A stretch of DNA of 64,000 bases from Pachypanchax playfairii (Eukaryota > Chordata > Actinopteri > Cyprinodontiformes > Aplocheilidae): assembly GCA_006937955.1 (NCBI GenBank), contig SSNP01000194.1, positions 719,562 to 783,561 on the forward strand. Reading direction: 5' to 3'. Numbering within the stretch: the stretch's first letter is position 1; every line of letters begins with the position of its first letter. The notes below the pieces were generated by a model. That model was not told where the DNA came from. It saw only the letters and a program-made list of their open reading frames with translations, and ran no database searches. Of the stretch, positions 46,491 to 59,150 are shown piece after piece. The translations under genes and the position numbers were made by a program.

Positions 46491-46939
46491 CTATAAATCT
46501 GTTTATTGAAGTCAAGACTGTAGAACGACACATGTGTAGCACATCTCAACAGGTAGCATATTTCTACAGAACACCGGTTCCATCGATGACTGTCTGGGAC
46601 ACGACTGTAGAAAAGTTATTTATTACTGATTTAAATCGCTGCACTAAGACCGGCTGCAGTTCATCACTGTAGCTGATTCTGGTCTCAGACGTGTCAGTAA
46701 TTATAAAACTGTTTTATTGTTGAGTCACATTTACAGTACTAACAAAAAAGTTCAGGATGTTCAGCTTTCAGGTGAAACTTCATCTAAAATACACTCTGAC
46801 CTTTCCAGGTGACCTTCATGTGACCTTCTCATGTCCAGCTGTTCAATGTTACTTTTTAAACAACTTAATGATAAATTCACATCAGCTGTTTGATCCATGA
46901 ACCAATCAGAGTTGGTATTTAAACAGCCTCATCATGCTG

Positions 46940-47330
46940 TTCACATCATGTGACCAACCTAACAGCTGATCAACACCTCGACATCAAGAGGCTTCAAACA
47001 GGATGTTCTCAGATGGAGGACATAGAAGAGGACGTCCTTTGTCCACGTCCCACACTGATGATGCTTCATGGTGAACCAGACGATGAAGGTCACTCAACTC
47101 CAGGAACATTTAAGGAACTGAGAGGAACAAAGTGTCACATCAGACCATTAGAAACTGTTTATATCAGTGTGGTCTGTGTGTTAGACACCTGCACAGGTGC
47201 CTGAACACACCAGCAGGTACAGGTGTCATCGTCTTGAATGAACCAGGGAGCATCTACACTGGACAAGATACCAGTGGGCCTCAAAGAGGAAGTGATGTAG
47301 AACGCAGTGCATCATGGACTCAGCCATCTT
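46940..47330 (+). pseudogene. decayed N-terminal part of a Tc1-like transposase
   Basis: Frames at 46950-47204 and 47132-47413 show LTADQHLDIKRLQTGCSQM and SHQTIRNCLYQCGLCVRH, which resemble the paired helix-turn-helix DNA-binding region of Tc1-like transposases (xSxQTIRNRL). The frames shift several times and contain stops. Confidence 0.55.
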
Positions 47331-48859
47331 TTATTGTTCCATACACAAAGAAACATGCTGTACAACTCGCTGCCTCACCTGCTGCTCATACTGGAAGTTC
47401 ACATACACGTTGAGTTGATTCGTTGTTTGTTTCTGTTGATAATAATTTAGCTGAAAGAGATTCATTTCCATCGATGGTTGTTGATGAGCTGAGACTTCTT
47501 CTTCATGTGTTTTTAGTGTTAACTCTGGGTAACATTGTTCTAAACAAGCAGCTGTTGTGACTGGATCAGGTTTTACAGAGTTTCATGCAGTGTGAAAGTT
47601 AACAGAACCAGACGACACACTGATGACGTTTCTTCACTCTGATGTTTTTATATTTACAATTATTGCTGCTGGTATCTTTGCTTTGGATTGACCTCTTTGA
47701 ACTGAATGGCTCAGAAGAAATTTTGATTTTACAGGCTGGTGACTTACATTTTTCTAGGTAGCAGCTAAATTATCAGACTTTTCCGAGGCGCCTTGTTTTG
47801 ATTCATAGAAGGAAAAACACAACATGGAAAGTAACTGTTCAATCTACCACTTGATCTGAAACACTAACTGTGGGGGGGTCACAGAGACAGATTATCAGGT
47901 AAGACCAGAAGTGAGAGGTTAAGATCTGCTGCATGTGCAAGAAACAAGTCAGGGTTGAGCAGGAAGGCAAGACCGGAATCCACCTGAAATAGAAAGGCAT
48001 GCAGTAAACAGCTCCAAAAAATGTTAGCGTACAGACTCAAATTTGGACCTGGGTCACATGACGAGTGGGACCAGCCGAGACTAATGGACACATCAGCCAA
48101 AACAAGATTTCATTTGTTAGCCAGAAATGTAATTCAGTGTGGGGTGAAGACACTGTCCTGTAGAATATAAAACATGGAAGCATCTCTTTAATCCAGCTGT
48201 TTTCATTAATCCACATTCCTGTGTGAAACTGTAGAACAACAATAAAACAAAGATTGTTTTTTTATTTTGCAGAAAGGCTTTTCAAACTCATATCTGATGT
48301 GTTTTCTTTTAGAGAAACTAGAGTAGAGAGCAGAGTGTGTCGGGTTTGTTATCTGTTTTATAGGTGAGAGCAAAGCTTATCTGGGATTCACAAATAGAGC
48401 CTGGGGATGGGGGGGTCTGGAAAGACCCCAGCAGAAGCCAAGCCCCGCTAGGTTTTAGCCTAGATGAAAGGCCAGGATCTGTGCTAGATAAGAGGGCAGA
48501 TGATGGGGGGTCGGGGGCCAGCCAGCTGTGAGAAGCCATGTCTAGTGGCCATCTCTTCCCAGCCTCCGTCCTTTCTCTCACGCACAAACAAACACATATC
48601 CACACACAACAAGCAGCTCATGGAATTTGTCAATTAAAGAGACGTAGTTTAGAAAATAAAAAGGTTCCTTGCAGCTTTTTATTCCACATTTTATTAAAAC
48701 AGTAATGGAACATTCAGTAAATTCTGTAGTTCAAAAGGAAAAAATCTTTTCATTTTCTTTTTCTGAATGAGATTAAACGTTAGCTGAACGTAAACGTTTC
48801 TGCTAGCATCCATGCTAACAACTGATTACAGTGTACGTGTTCTTGTTTTTCTACCCTAC
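47331..48859. other. intergenic, nothing recognised
   Basis: No supported features. A G-run (GGGGATGGGGGGG) lies near 48402-48415. Confidence 0.4.
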
Positions 48860-50767
<1,908 letters not shown>

Positions 50768-51225
50768 AGTCATGGAGTTCCTCAGGGTTCAGTGTTTGGA
50801 TCAATCCTCTTTACTATATATGTAACATTTGTTAGACATGTTACATCACGTTACTTGTGTTAGTGACATCACATCTTTGATGACACTTAATGTTCTGTTC
50901 TTAAACTCAGACAGAGGTTCTGGTTCAGGTTTTTGGACCTGAGCACAATAATTTGGCCTCCAACAACTCTGCCAGAGTTCTGATGAGAGTTAGACGGAGA
51001 GATCCTATTTAATCTAAATTTTTACTTTTGACATATAAGGCCTTGAACAACCAAACTCCATCTTATATTAAATATCTTATTGTTCCAGATGTTCCTAACA
51101 GAACACTCTCAGACTGCAGGTCTGCTTGTGGTCTTCTGTCTCGACCCACTGAGATCATATTAAACTGTGATGCTTCAAACCTACTTTGTAAAGCTTTAGT
51201 CAGGTTATCTTTGTCTGATGTTTAA
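50768..51225 (+). pseudogene. LINE reverse transcriptase fragments
   Basis: The + strand reads HGVPQGSVFGSILFTIY near 50770-50820, the conserved reverse transcriptase motif (GVPQGSVLGPLLF). At 51028-51160 it reads TYKALNNQTPSYIKYLIVPD, then RSACGLLSRPT, the C-terminal motif of fish L2/Rex-type LINEs. The intervening part is deleted and the frames are broken. Confidence 0.75.
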
Positions 51226-52238
51226 ATTTGATTTTAGACACAAAAACAAAAAACAAAACAGAAGACATCGGTAAGGGGGTAGATACTTTTGCACAGCCCT
51301 GTATACAACACACAGGAGTGTATGTCATCTACTGTCACCTGAGCAAATCAATGCATGAGAGAAATCCATTCCAATTAGGATCCACCGGCGCTCCCCTGCA
51401 TTCGCATGAAAATAAATCAATATAGAAATCCTGGTGCTAACCTGGTGTTCTTCACACATAAACCTGAAAACATTTTAATCTGCATGACCAAGATGTCTAA
51501 GATTTGACAAAGATTTAAAATTAAAGACCTACATGGACTAAAAACTTTAAATGAAAAGATAGAAATTCTGGTCCATGATTAAGAAAGGTGGACTACCCTG
51601 CACAGACGGGATGCTGCTGACCCCTGACCTAGTGTCCAACAAGGCCTTGTGTCATCTGTAATAAGCTGTAACCTCCTCAATCACCTGTGCTTACTAATGA
51701 ACATACAAGGATACGACAGAGTCAAGTGCACTCAGATGACACGTCTGCTGGCTCAGACCTGAGTGGCGCTGAAACAGAGCGGAGGTGACACCAGTGTGTT
51801 CAAGTGTGTGTAAGCATGGAGAGGTGTGGGTTCCAGGGATGGAGTGTCAACATGATCCACCACCACTGCCACCATCGTTCCACACACACCCTCCACACCC
51901 CCAGGCATCCAGCGTCATGTTAGGCATTCAGAATGGGCTCAACACTGAACCTTTACCTGACCTTTCCCTTCACTGTGACATTTGGACTCTTCTGAATAGG
52001 TCAAACACACTAAAGATAGGTGGACACGTTGTGAAGAGCACAAACAGAAAGGAAAGTGTCTGCACTGGTAACAAGGACTTCATATGGGAAAGAACACAAA
52101 CATGATGTAATTATATCCAGTGATCAAAGGAGTTAAACAGGAACAGAGTTTGTTTTATCTTTACATACACACTTCCATTTATTATTGAGTATTGTAATAA
52201 AGGACCAACTGCAACATTGATAGTAACAACAATCTGCT
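51226..52238. other. intergenic; possible Tc1 terminus
   Basis: TAGATACTTTTGCACAGCCC at 51279-51298 resembles the terminus of fish Tc1 elements (consensus ATACTTTTGCAAGGCACTG). The rest shows nothing. Confidence 0.3.
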
Positions 52239-52242
52239 TTAA

Positions 52243-52342
52243 AAGAGGCCCTTGAAACCACACCTAGCATGCTGCTGGCTAAAAGCTGTTAGCATAAGAC
52301 TTAACAAACAGGAAGAGAGAACGTCTGCTGTTGCCACGCGCC
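52243..52342 (+). mobile_element. MITE family 1, copy G (+), 100-bp fragment
   Basis: Starts with an intact family end (TTAA, then AAGAGGCCCTT), jumps to the internal GAAACCACACCTAGCATGC block, and stops after GTCTGCTGTTGCCACGCG. Both an internal and a 3' deletion are evident. Confidence 0.8.
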
Positions 52343-53587
52343 ATAATAATCCGTTAGGTGAGTGTATACTCATATAAAGGCCTGATCAGAGAGACTGTAG
52401 CAGCCCTTCCAGTTTACACACACACAAATAAAACTGTCTAATGACATTGGAGATCTTTAATGGAGCCCTGCAAGGAGGGAAAGAAGGAAGGAAGGAAATA
52501 AGGAAGGAAGCTGCCAGCTACTAATTTTAGTCACAGTGCTGCTCAGATGAAACAGTGGAAGAGGTAGAGGGGAGGTGAGGTTGGGAAGTTCTCTGTCTCT
52601 CACTTTCTCAACTTTCTGCATCTCATCTCTTTCTAACTATCATTACACCTTTCATCTGGAATGAAGGAGTCTCATAGCTCTTTGATTGTCTGCATCATTT
52701 CTCCCCCTCTTCCTGTTCCCAGTTCTCTCGTCTTCCAACTTACTCTCTCCTCCTTCTTCCACCTCTTTCATTCTCACCTCCCTCTCCATCTCGCCGTACC
52801 TGGCTAAATAAACAGCGTTGTGCAGGATGCTAATTAGAGCAGGTTGAGGGATGTGATGAGCCCAGAGACAGATATAACAGCAAAGGTGGGGAGGAGAAGA
52901 AATGAGATGGAGTGGGTGGAGGTGGTGGGAACCAGCCCCAAGAGGCAACAACACAGACAAACAAAAATCTACTTAGCAGTGAAGGACAGACGAGGTTGTG
53001 TTTTAAAGCCCAGATAGCAGCAGAGTTTTGCTGAGGGTTGTAAAAGGGTTGCAGTGGAGTGAGAGCTATAAGCAGAGAAGCATGTATAAAAAAAGGAAAG
53101 AAGGAAAAACTTCCTTAATGATGCCTGTTTCTGGAGACAAGATCAAAAGAATATGCAGATGATGCCAACAATTCCTGTGGAGGTGAAGCCTGGGCCTCTA
53201 AAAGCAGGTCAGGTTCTTATTTAACTAAAAGCTTTTCTTCATGAAACCTCCTGGATAAGCAGGTAACAGTCGTTCTGACTTCAGCAACAACATGGAAGTT
53301 CAACTTGTGACGAAGAACATCAGATTATCAACAAAAATCTCTAAAATAATATAAATATTCTGACAGAAGTGGTGGATCGAAACAGGAAACAGAAGACTGA
53401 ATCAAACGTATTTGTAACTCTGTACAAACTGTACAAACTCTTTTCTTCCTCGTATTTCCACAAGAATAATAAATTAATTTGTACCACCCAGAAAGATCAT
53501 GGTGTTATTGTTTCCACCCGATGTAAACACAAGCTAAAGAAAAGTCCAGTCAGGTTAATTAAAATCTACTCGTTGTTTAAGCTAAAG
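52343..53587. other. intergenic, nothing recognised
   Basis: A short (GGAA)n purine tract lies at about 52478-52510. The 102-codon - strand frame at 52652-52960 is low-complexity Glu/Arg-rich and not convincing. Confidence 0.4.
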
Positions 53588-53595
53588 CTGCACAT

Positions 53596-54260
53596 TAGGG
53601 CTGTCACAAACGATTATTTTAATAGTCGAATAATCATCAGTTTTTTTTTTGGTGATTAGTCAACTAATCGTACCATGCGTAAAGTCCAGCTTATTGTACC
53701 ATGCGCTAGTGCAGCTACACTAATGTACCCATACACTTTTTTTAACACTGTAACGCAGCAGTATACAATAAATCATTAGCGTTTGTAAAGTTAGAGCAAA
53801 TACATGACATATGTTTGCTAATGGTAATGAAATTGCCATTGCTACAGCTGTAATATTAAGTGTGAATATTGAAGTGCGTTTCTATGTCCTGTATTACGGT
53901 AATCTAAGTATCGGAGAGAAAACTCGTTCGCTCTGAACTCGTTCGGTTGTTGCACAGTGGGGAGATGCTTATGTTAGACATTCAATAAAGAAGTGCACTA
54001 TAAGAAGAAGACAAGAGGCTCTATGCACCGCTCGCCACCCCAACACACCTTTTAACATGTAAATACAAGCAACCCTGCTAATGTTAGCAGCTAACAAGAC
54101 GACATGCTCTATTTTAATGCGTCGAGCAGAAAGACGGAACGCAGCAGGATAAAAAACAAAAAAAACATTGCTTCGTAGAATAAACTGTGACGTCGATTAT
54201 TACATTTATTTTCGACTATTTTGTTTGTCGACGTAATCGTGACTAATCGTGGCAGCACTA
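53596..54260. mobile_element. hAT-type MITE with perfect 8-bp duplication CTGCACAT (665 bp)
   Basis: CTGCACAT at 53588-53595 and 54261-54268 flanks TAGGGCTGTCACAAACGATT and, in reverse complement, TAGTGCTGCCACGATTAGTC. The ACGATTA/TAATCGT motifs near both ends are typical of this fish hAT family. No transposase frame remains. Confidence 0.9.
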
Positions 54261-54281
54261 CTGCACATAGCTCAAACCGTG

Positions 54282-54795
54282 ATGGGCTCGACACGCGGGA
54301 GGCGACATCGACTCTCCTCCATTTTCAATGAGACACGCGCGACAAAGTGATAATTGCAAGTCACGCGAAAATCATGCATGTGAAATTTTGAGGTCGTGCA
54401 TGTATCGTGCACACGACTTTTAAACTCTTCATCGCTGTCGCTTAGACGACAACCAATCAGCAGAGGTTTCATTGACTGACCAATGAGCTGACAGGATGCT
54501 ACTCGGTCATCTCCAGGAAATATGGAGGAAAATTTACTTGAATTGAACCCATTTATGTCTTTTTCATCTCTTGTATAACAAAGTCAGAAGTAAGAGTTCA
54601 CTTTAGCAAAAATCTTCTGACACTTCATATCTAACTTTTTTCACCCATGAACTGCTTTGACACCCGAAAATTCCCTCCAATCTGTCAGCCAATCAAAACT
54701 ACTGAAGATATTTGCTATTTGCCCTGGAACAGAGCACGTCGCTGGCTTGTGTTGCTGGTCACTGCCACAAGCCGCCTCCCATGTGTCGAGCCCAT
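54282..54795. mobile_element. DNA transposon remnant with ATGGGCTCGACAC inverted repeats (514 bp)
   Basis: The left end ATGGGCTCGACACGCGGGAG is matched in reverse complement by ATGGGCTCGACACATGGGAG at 54795. Two CCAATCA/CAATCAAA promoter-like motifs lie inside. The right end abuts the CCAA array directly. Superfamily not assigned. Confidence 0.75.
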
Positions 54796-55128
54796 AACCA
54801 AACAACCCAACCAAACAACCCAACCAAACAACCCAACCAACCAACCAACCAAACAACCCAACCAACCAACCAAACAACCCAACCAACCAAACAACCCAAC
54901 CAAACAACCCAACCAACCAAACAACCCAACCAAACAACCCAACCAACCAACCAACCAACCGACCAAACAACCCAACCAAACAACCCAACCAACCAAACAA
55001 CCAAACAACCCAACCAACCAACCAACCAACCGACCAACCAACCAACCAACCAACCGACCAAACAACCCAACCAAACAACCCAACCAACCAACCAACCAAA
55101 CAACCAAACAACCCAACCAACCAACCAA
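54796..55128. repeat. A/C-only low-complexity array (CCAACCAAACAAC)n
   Basis: About 330 bp composed of AACC and AAACAACCC sub-units, almost without G or T on the + strand except a few CCGACC. The NQPTKQPNQTTQ and GWLVGLFGW frames are repeat artefacts. Confidence 0.97.
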
Positions 55129-55253
55129 TCCTAAAATATCTGGTTAGCTTAAAATCAAATTTCAGAATATTTTCTTTTACACAATTAAATGGCTCGCGAC
55201 TATTAAAATATCAGATAATATAAATCATATAAAGCTCTTAATTTATTTATGTT

Positions 55254-55372
55254 TCACTCACTCACTCACTCACTCACTCACTCACTCACTCACTCACTCA
55301 CTCACTCACTCACTCACTCACTCACTCACTCACTCACTCACTCACTCACTCACTCCATCCATCCATCCATCC
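55254..55372. repeat. (ACTC)n then (ATCC)n microsatellites
   Basis: About 100 bp of perfect CACT repeats run into about five CATC units. Confidence 0.98.
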
Positions 55373-55614
55373 TTGGTGTTTAAGCAGGCCTTTTATGAGG
55401 GGCGGGGGGAGGCGAGCTGCAAAAACCAATCAAACATCTTTAAGAGTCTAAAACTTTAATTCCAACCAACAGTCAGTGTGCGGTGACCACAGACAGCCAC
55501 ATCCCACAGCTCCAACGATCTGCTCCTGAAGACGTGGAACCAGATCTGATTTCAAGACCGAGTACGTGTTTTAATTTACTGAACCTGTTTTCAGTAAAAT
55601 ATTGTCCAAATTAC

Positions 55615-56251
55615 TAGAGATGCACAGATACTGATACTAGTATTGGGTGTCTGGGCCGATACTTTACCATGAACTGACACTGATACAGAAAATTGTTATT
55701 TTTCACTTGAAATTTTAGTTTTGTGGTCATGTTTATTAATATATTTTTATCTAATCCAACATCATTTGTTGCAACAAGCAGAGAAGGAAATGAAACCTGT
55801 CTTCCAATTCTTAGATAGAAGTATCAGCATTGGTACTTGGCCATTGGGCGGCCGTGGCTCAGGCGGTAGAGCAGATCGTCTGGTAACTGGAAGGTCGCTG
55901 GTTCGATTCCCTGCTCTGCCCAGAGATTGCCTGGCCGTTGTGTCCTTGGGCAAGACATTTAATCCACCTTGCCTGTTTGGTGGTGGCCGGTGTCTGGCAG
56001 CCTCACCTCTGTCAGTGTGTGTGTCCCAGGACAGCTGTGGCTACACGTGTGTAGTTCATCATCACCAGACGTGTGAGTGTGTGTGTGAATGGGTGAATGA
56101 CATAATGTAGTGTGAAGCGCTTTGGGGGTCGTAGGATTTGAGTAAAGCGCTATACAAGTCCTTTCATTTACCATTTACCATTAGTACTCGGTATCGTTAA
56201 GTACTCAGATCCAAGTATCGGTTTGGGAAAAGTAGTATTGTTTCATCCTTA
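55615..56251. mobile_element. hAT-type MITE with perfect 8-bp duplication CAAATTAC, split by a SINE
   Basis: CAAATTAC at 55607-55614 and 56252-56259 flanks TAGAGATGCACAGATACTG and, in reverse complement, TAAGGATGAAACAATACT. The interior has GATACTAGTATTGG and AGTATCGG palindromic motifs. The host element is only about 300 bp; the SINE at 55841-56178 makes up the rest. Confidence 0.9.
55841..56178 (+). mobile_element. tRNA-derived SINE (338 bp)
   Basis: The 5' part is tRNA-like: GGCCGTGGCTCAGGCGGTAG contains the pol III A box, and GCTGGTTCGATTCC the B box. The central CTTGGGCAAGACATTTAATC and the tail AAGCGCTTTGGGGGTCG, then AAAGCGCTATACAAGTCC, are typical of fish SINEs that share a LINE 3' end. 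The tail repeats CATTTAC. A 13-bp duplication with two mismatches, CATTGGTACTTGG (55828-55840) and CATTAGTACTCGG (56179-56191), marks the insertion. Confidence 0.92.
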
Positions 56252-56259
56252 CAAATTAC

Positions 56260-58489
56260 TCAAAATGTAATGTAGTTCTTCAATATCAGTAACTGATCAG
56301 CATTTTACTGATGGAATCATGTGAAATCACATGATATTTGATCTGATATTAACATAAAGATTCTCTGAGCTGCTTTTTGATGTTTCAGCATCACTTTGCA
56401 TTTTTTCAGGGGAACATTTGAATTTCTGTCTTCTATAATAATCTGAATACACACAGATATTTGTAAACATCTGTACCCTGATTTGATGTCACAAGCCTAA
56501 AATGCTCCAGTGAGTTAGTTTAACGACCATCTGCACTGAGCACCACATCTCCAAATGGTGATAATGTTGTTAACTTTCAATTTTCAAACAGAATTTCATT
56601 AAAAGATAATAGCAGGAACATCACTGTGAAGGTTCTCAGTTATCCAGGTCATGGTGATCCGGGTCTCATCTCGACTCCTCCGAGGAGCTTTTCTAAACGA
56701 AAAGTGAAGGATTTCAAGCCAGAAAGTGAAACATCTTCAAGAACCAAGAAAAAAGCCTGTTAATAGTAGCTATCAGGATCAGCACGACATCTCTGTAACC
56801 TTTATTTGCTCAAATAAAGGCTTCACACAATATTAAAATGCTACAATATCTTCACTGAGACATCTGAACAACAGTAAATCCTGTCCGGCAGGATCAAAGC
56901 CGACTGATGTTAAATCAACCAGATGTGTGGGCTGTTTTTCTACAGGCAGGAAGTGAGACACATAACCAGGTATTCCATTTCCTTCAAAGTCTAGCAGCTC
57001 TTACCAAGCGACAACCGAAACCTTTACCATTACAAACACTCACATCACGTCAGGTAGGAGGCAGGTAGGATCACCACGTATGAAAAACCAGATTTCTAGA
57101 TAGATGAGCTATTTTTATAATGAGGTCAGTGAGACATTCCTCTCCTGGGAAACGCGCACGTACATGCACACATGGTGACAGCTCCTTCTGAAGGGGACGC
57201 CTCCATCATGAGAACTGAATTGTACCATCACAAACAGGATGTTTGCTCTCAGACTGTTTCACGTTGATATTTTGGGCTAATGCTGAACTACACAACATGA
57301 CGGACATCTTGAATTTCTACTGATGGTTTTATATATGAAGCATCCTCCAACCAAACTATAGCTTTCAGTAATATTTCTGATTATTTACCCGTGAGACTTT
57401 CTGTGCGGTCACATGTTTCAACACCCCGTCAGCCACACACGTGGTGCTGAGCGGAAATCCACACTAACATATTTCATTGTTTTGAATTATTTTAGGTTAA
57501 AATGTTACTTTGGTGACCCAGACGGGACCCCGTTGGCTTGGCTGACCTTGACTAAGTCTCCAGTTTACTGTCAATAAACATGAACAGATTTTCAAGCACT
57601 GCCCACATCAAAGGTCCAAACAAAACACTTATCAAGCATCAATGTTTACCAATAAGACGACTCCTCCCTCAGCTGCTTCCTCGCTCCTCTCTGTGGGTGG
57701 CGCCCTGGATGTGGTCCTGCCCCCCCCTTGCTGCACTCCCCCTGTCAAAACAAAAAACACAAGGACTTCAGCTAAATTATAAATAAAAAATAAAGAGAAA
57801 TAGATGATAAAACCACACAAACAAATACAGTTCTAAAATTATAAAATACAAAGTAGAAAAAAAATCTTGTGATCATGTGACTAAAACTAATGAAAAGTAC
57901 TCGTTTAAACCCTGTAGATGAAGTTAACCTGTTAAATGATTAACTTTTTCATTCAATTTGAAAGACGTGCGTAACGGAACAGTGTTGTAATCCACATTAA
58001 CAGAGAAGTTGTTCCTAAACACACGACATGGGAACAAACGAACAGGAGCTTCATTCTGTTAGAAACCAGTGAAACTACAGAAACGTTTGGTCGGATTCTA
58101 AATGTACTCAAGTAAAGTAAGTAAGTAAAGATTTTTATTTTTTATTAAAACATATTATTATGAGAATGCAACAACAACCAGGTTATTTCTAAAACATTAT
58201 ATAAACAGTTATTTGAGCTTTGGTTAACAGATTATAAACAATACAACTGAATGCAGACAGGTTACTTTATGAAACAACGACTTTCAGTTTTAAATTATGT
58301 CATTTTTTTTTTGTTTCTTATTAGTTTTGTGATTTAATTCAGCAAGTGAAGCTTTTAGTTTCTAAAGTCCCTTAAAGTTATAAATATTAACAAAATAAGT
58401 AACAAAGACATGACAGATGTCAAATTAATAAAACAGAAACTATTTGTAGTTTCTGTTTTTGCAGATTTTTTGTTTGTTTTCCTTATTAC
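56260..58489. other. intergenic, nothing firmly recognised
   Basis: At about 56628-56760 there is GAAGGTTCTCAGTTATCCAG followed by purine-rich sequence, a motif often seen in fish non-LTR retrotransposon remnants, but too short to classify. No gene is supported. Confidence 0.35.
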
Positions 58490-58499
58490 TGAACGTTAC

Positions 58500-59150
58500 G
58501 TGTTTAAGCTAATGCTAACTGCTTCAATCCACCCGAATATGCTCATAACTGGGTTTTTAAAAACACAGTTTTTACCCTGGGGTAACCCTTTTCTAACCCG
58601 AATATTTAGTCGTGTAAACGCGAATCAGCATAACCCCATCAAAACATGTGTTCAGCAGATGCTCTATTCACAAGGAATCTTGGTCTTTTGAGTAGAGAGA
58701 CTATGCACCAGTACGCCGGAAGTAAACAAGTCGAGGTCAACATGGCGAGACGCAGCTCCCACTATATTTTCCATTCCTTGCTCATGTTCTCTCCTTCTAT
58801 TAATGAAGGTCATTACGCACAGTCGTGTTAAGAGATGCTGGTGGGTCAGTACCAGCACCAAAACGTAAACAAAGACGATCGCTATCTGTTCCATGCTAGT
58901 TAGCATGTTGCTGTTGTTGTTTTTGATACAGGAAGAAGAATCGGAAATGACGCAGATTGCGTCTTGAAGTATTCCGTACGTCATGACGCTACCCCAACAT
59001 CTGCGTTTAAATCAGGTTATTACAGTTTCATGTATACAGGGGTAACTCTCTATACTTATGCATGTAAACGGGTTATTCTGAACATTTCAGAAACCTGAAT
59101 ACTGACCTTAACCCGATCATAACCCAAATACTGGCTGCATGTAAACGTTG
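58500..59150. mobile_element. probable DNA transposon remnant with CATGTAAACG ends
   Basis: The right side has CATGTAAACGGGTTATTCTG and a terminal GCATGTAAACGTTGTCAG. The left side has ACCCGAATATGCTCATAACT and GTGTAAACGCGAATC. The TTTACATG-class subterminal motifs resemble the element at 6238-6944. The left terminus is not clear, so boundaries are approximate. Confidence 0.4.

Noticed and set aside
54641..55147. NQPTKQPN and GWLVGLFGW frames
   Set aside because: Translated CCAA-type simple repeat.
55858..55925. tRNA gene-like A and B boxes
   Set aside because: They form the head of a SINE with a LINE-type tail and a target-site duplication, not a functional tRNA gene.
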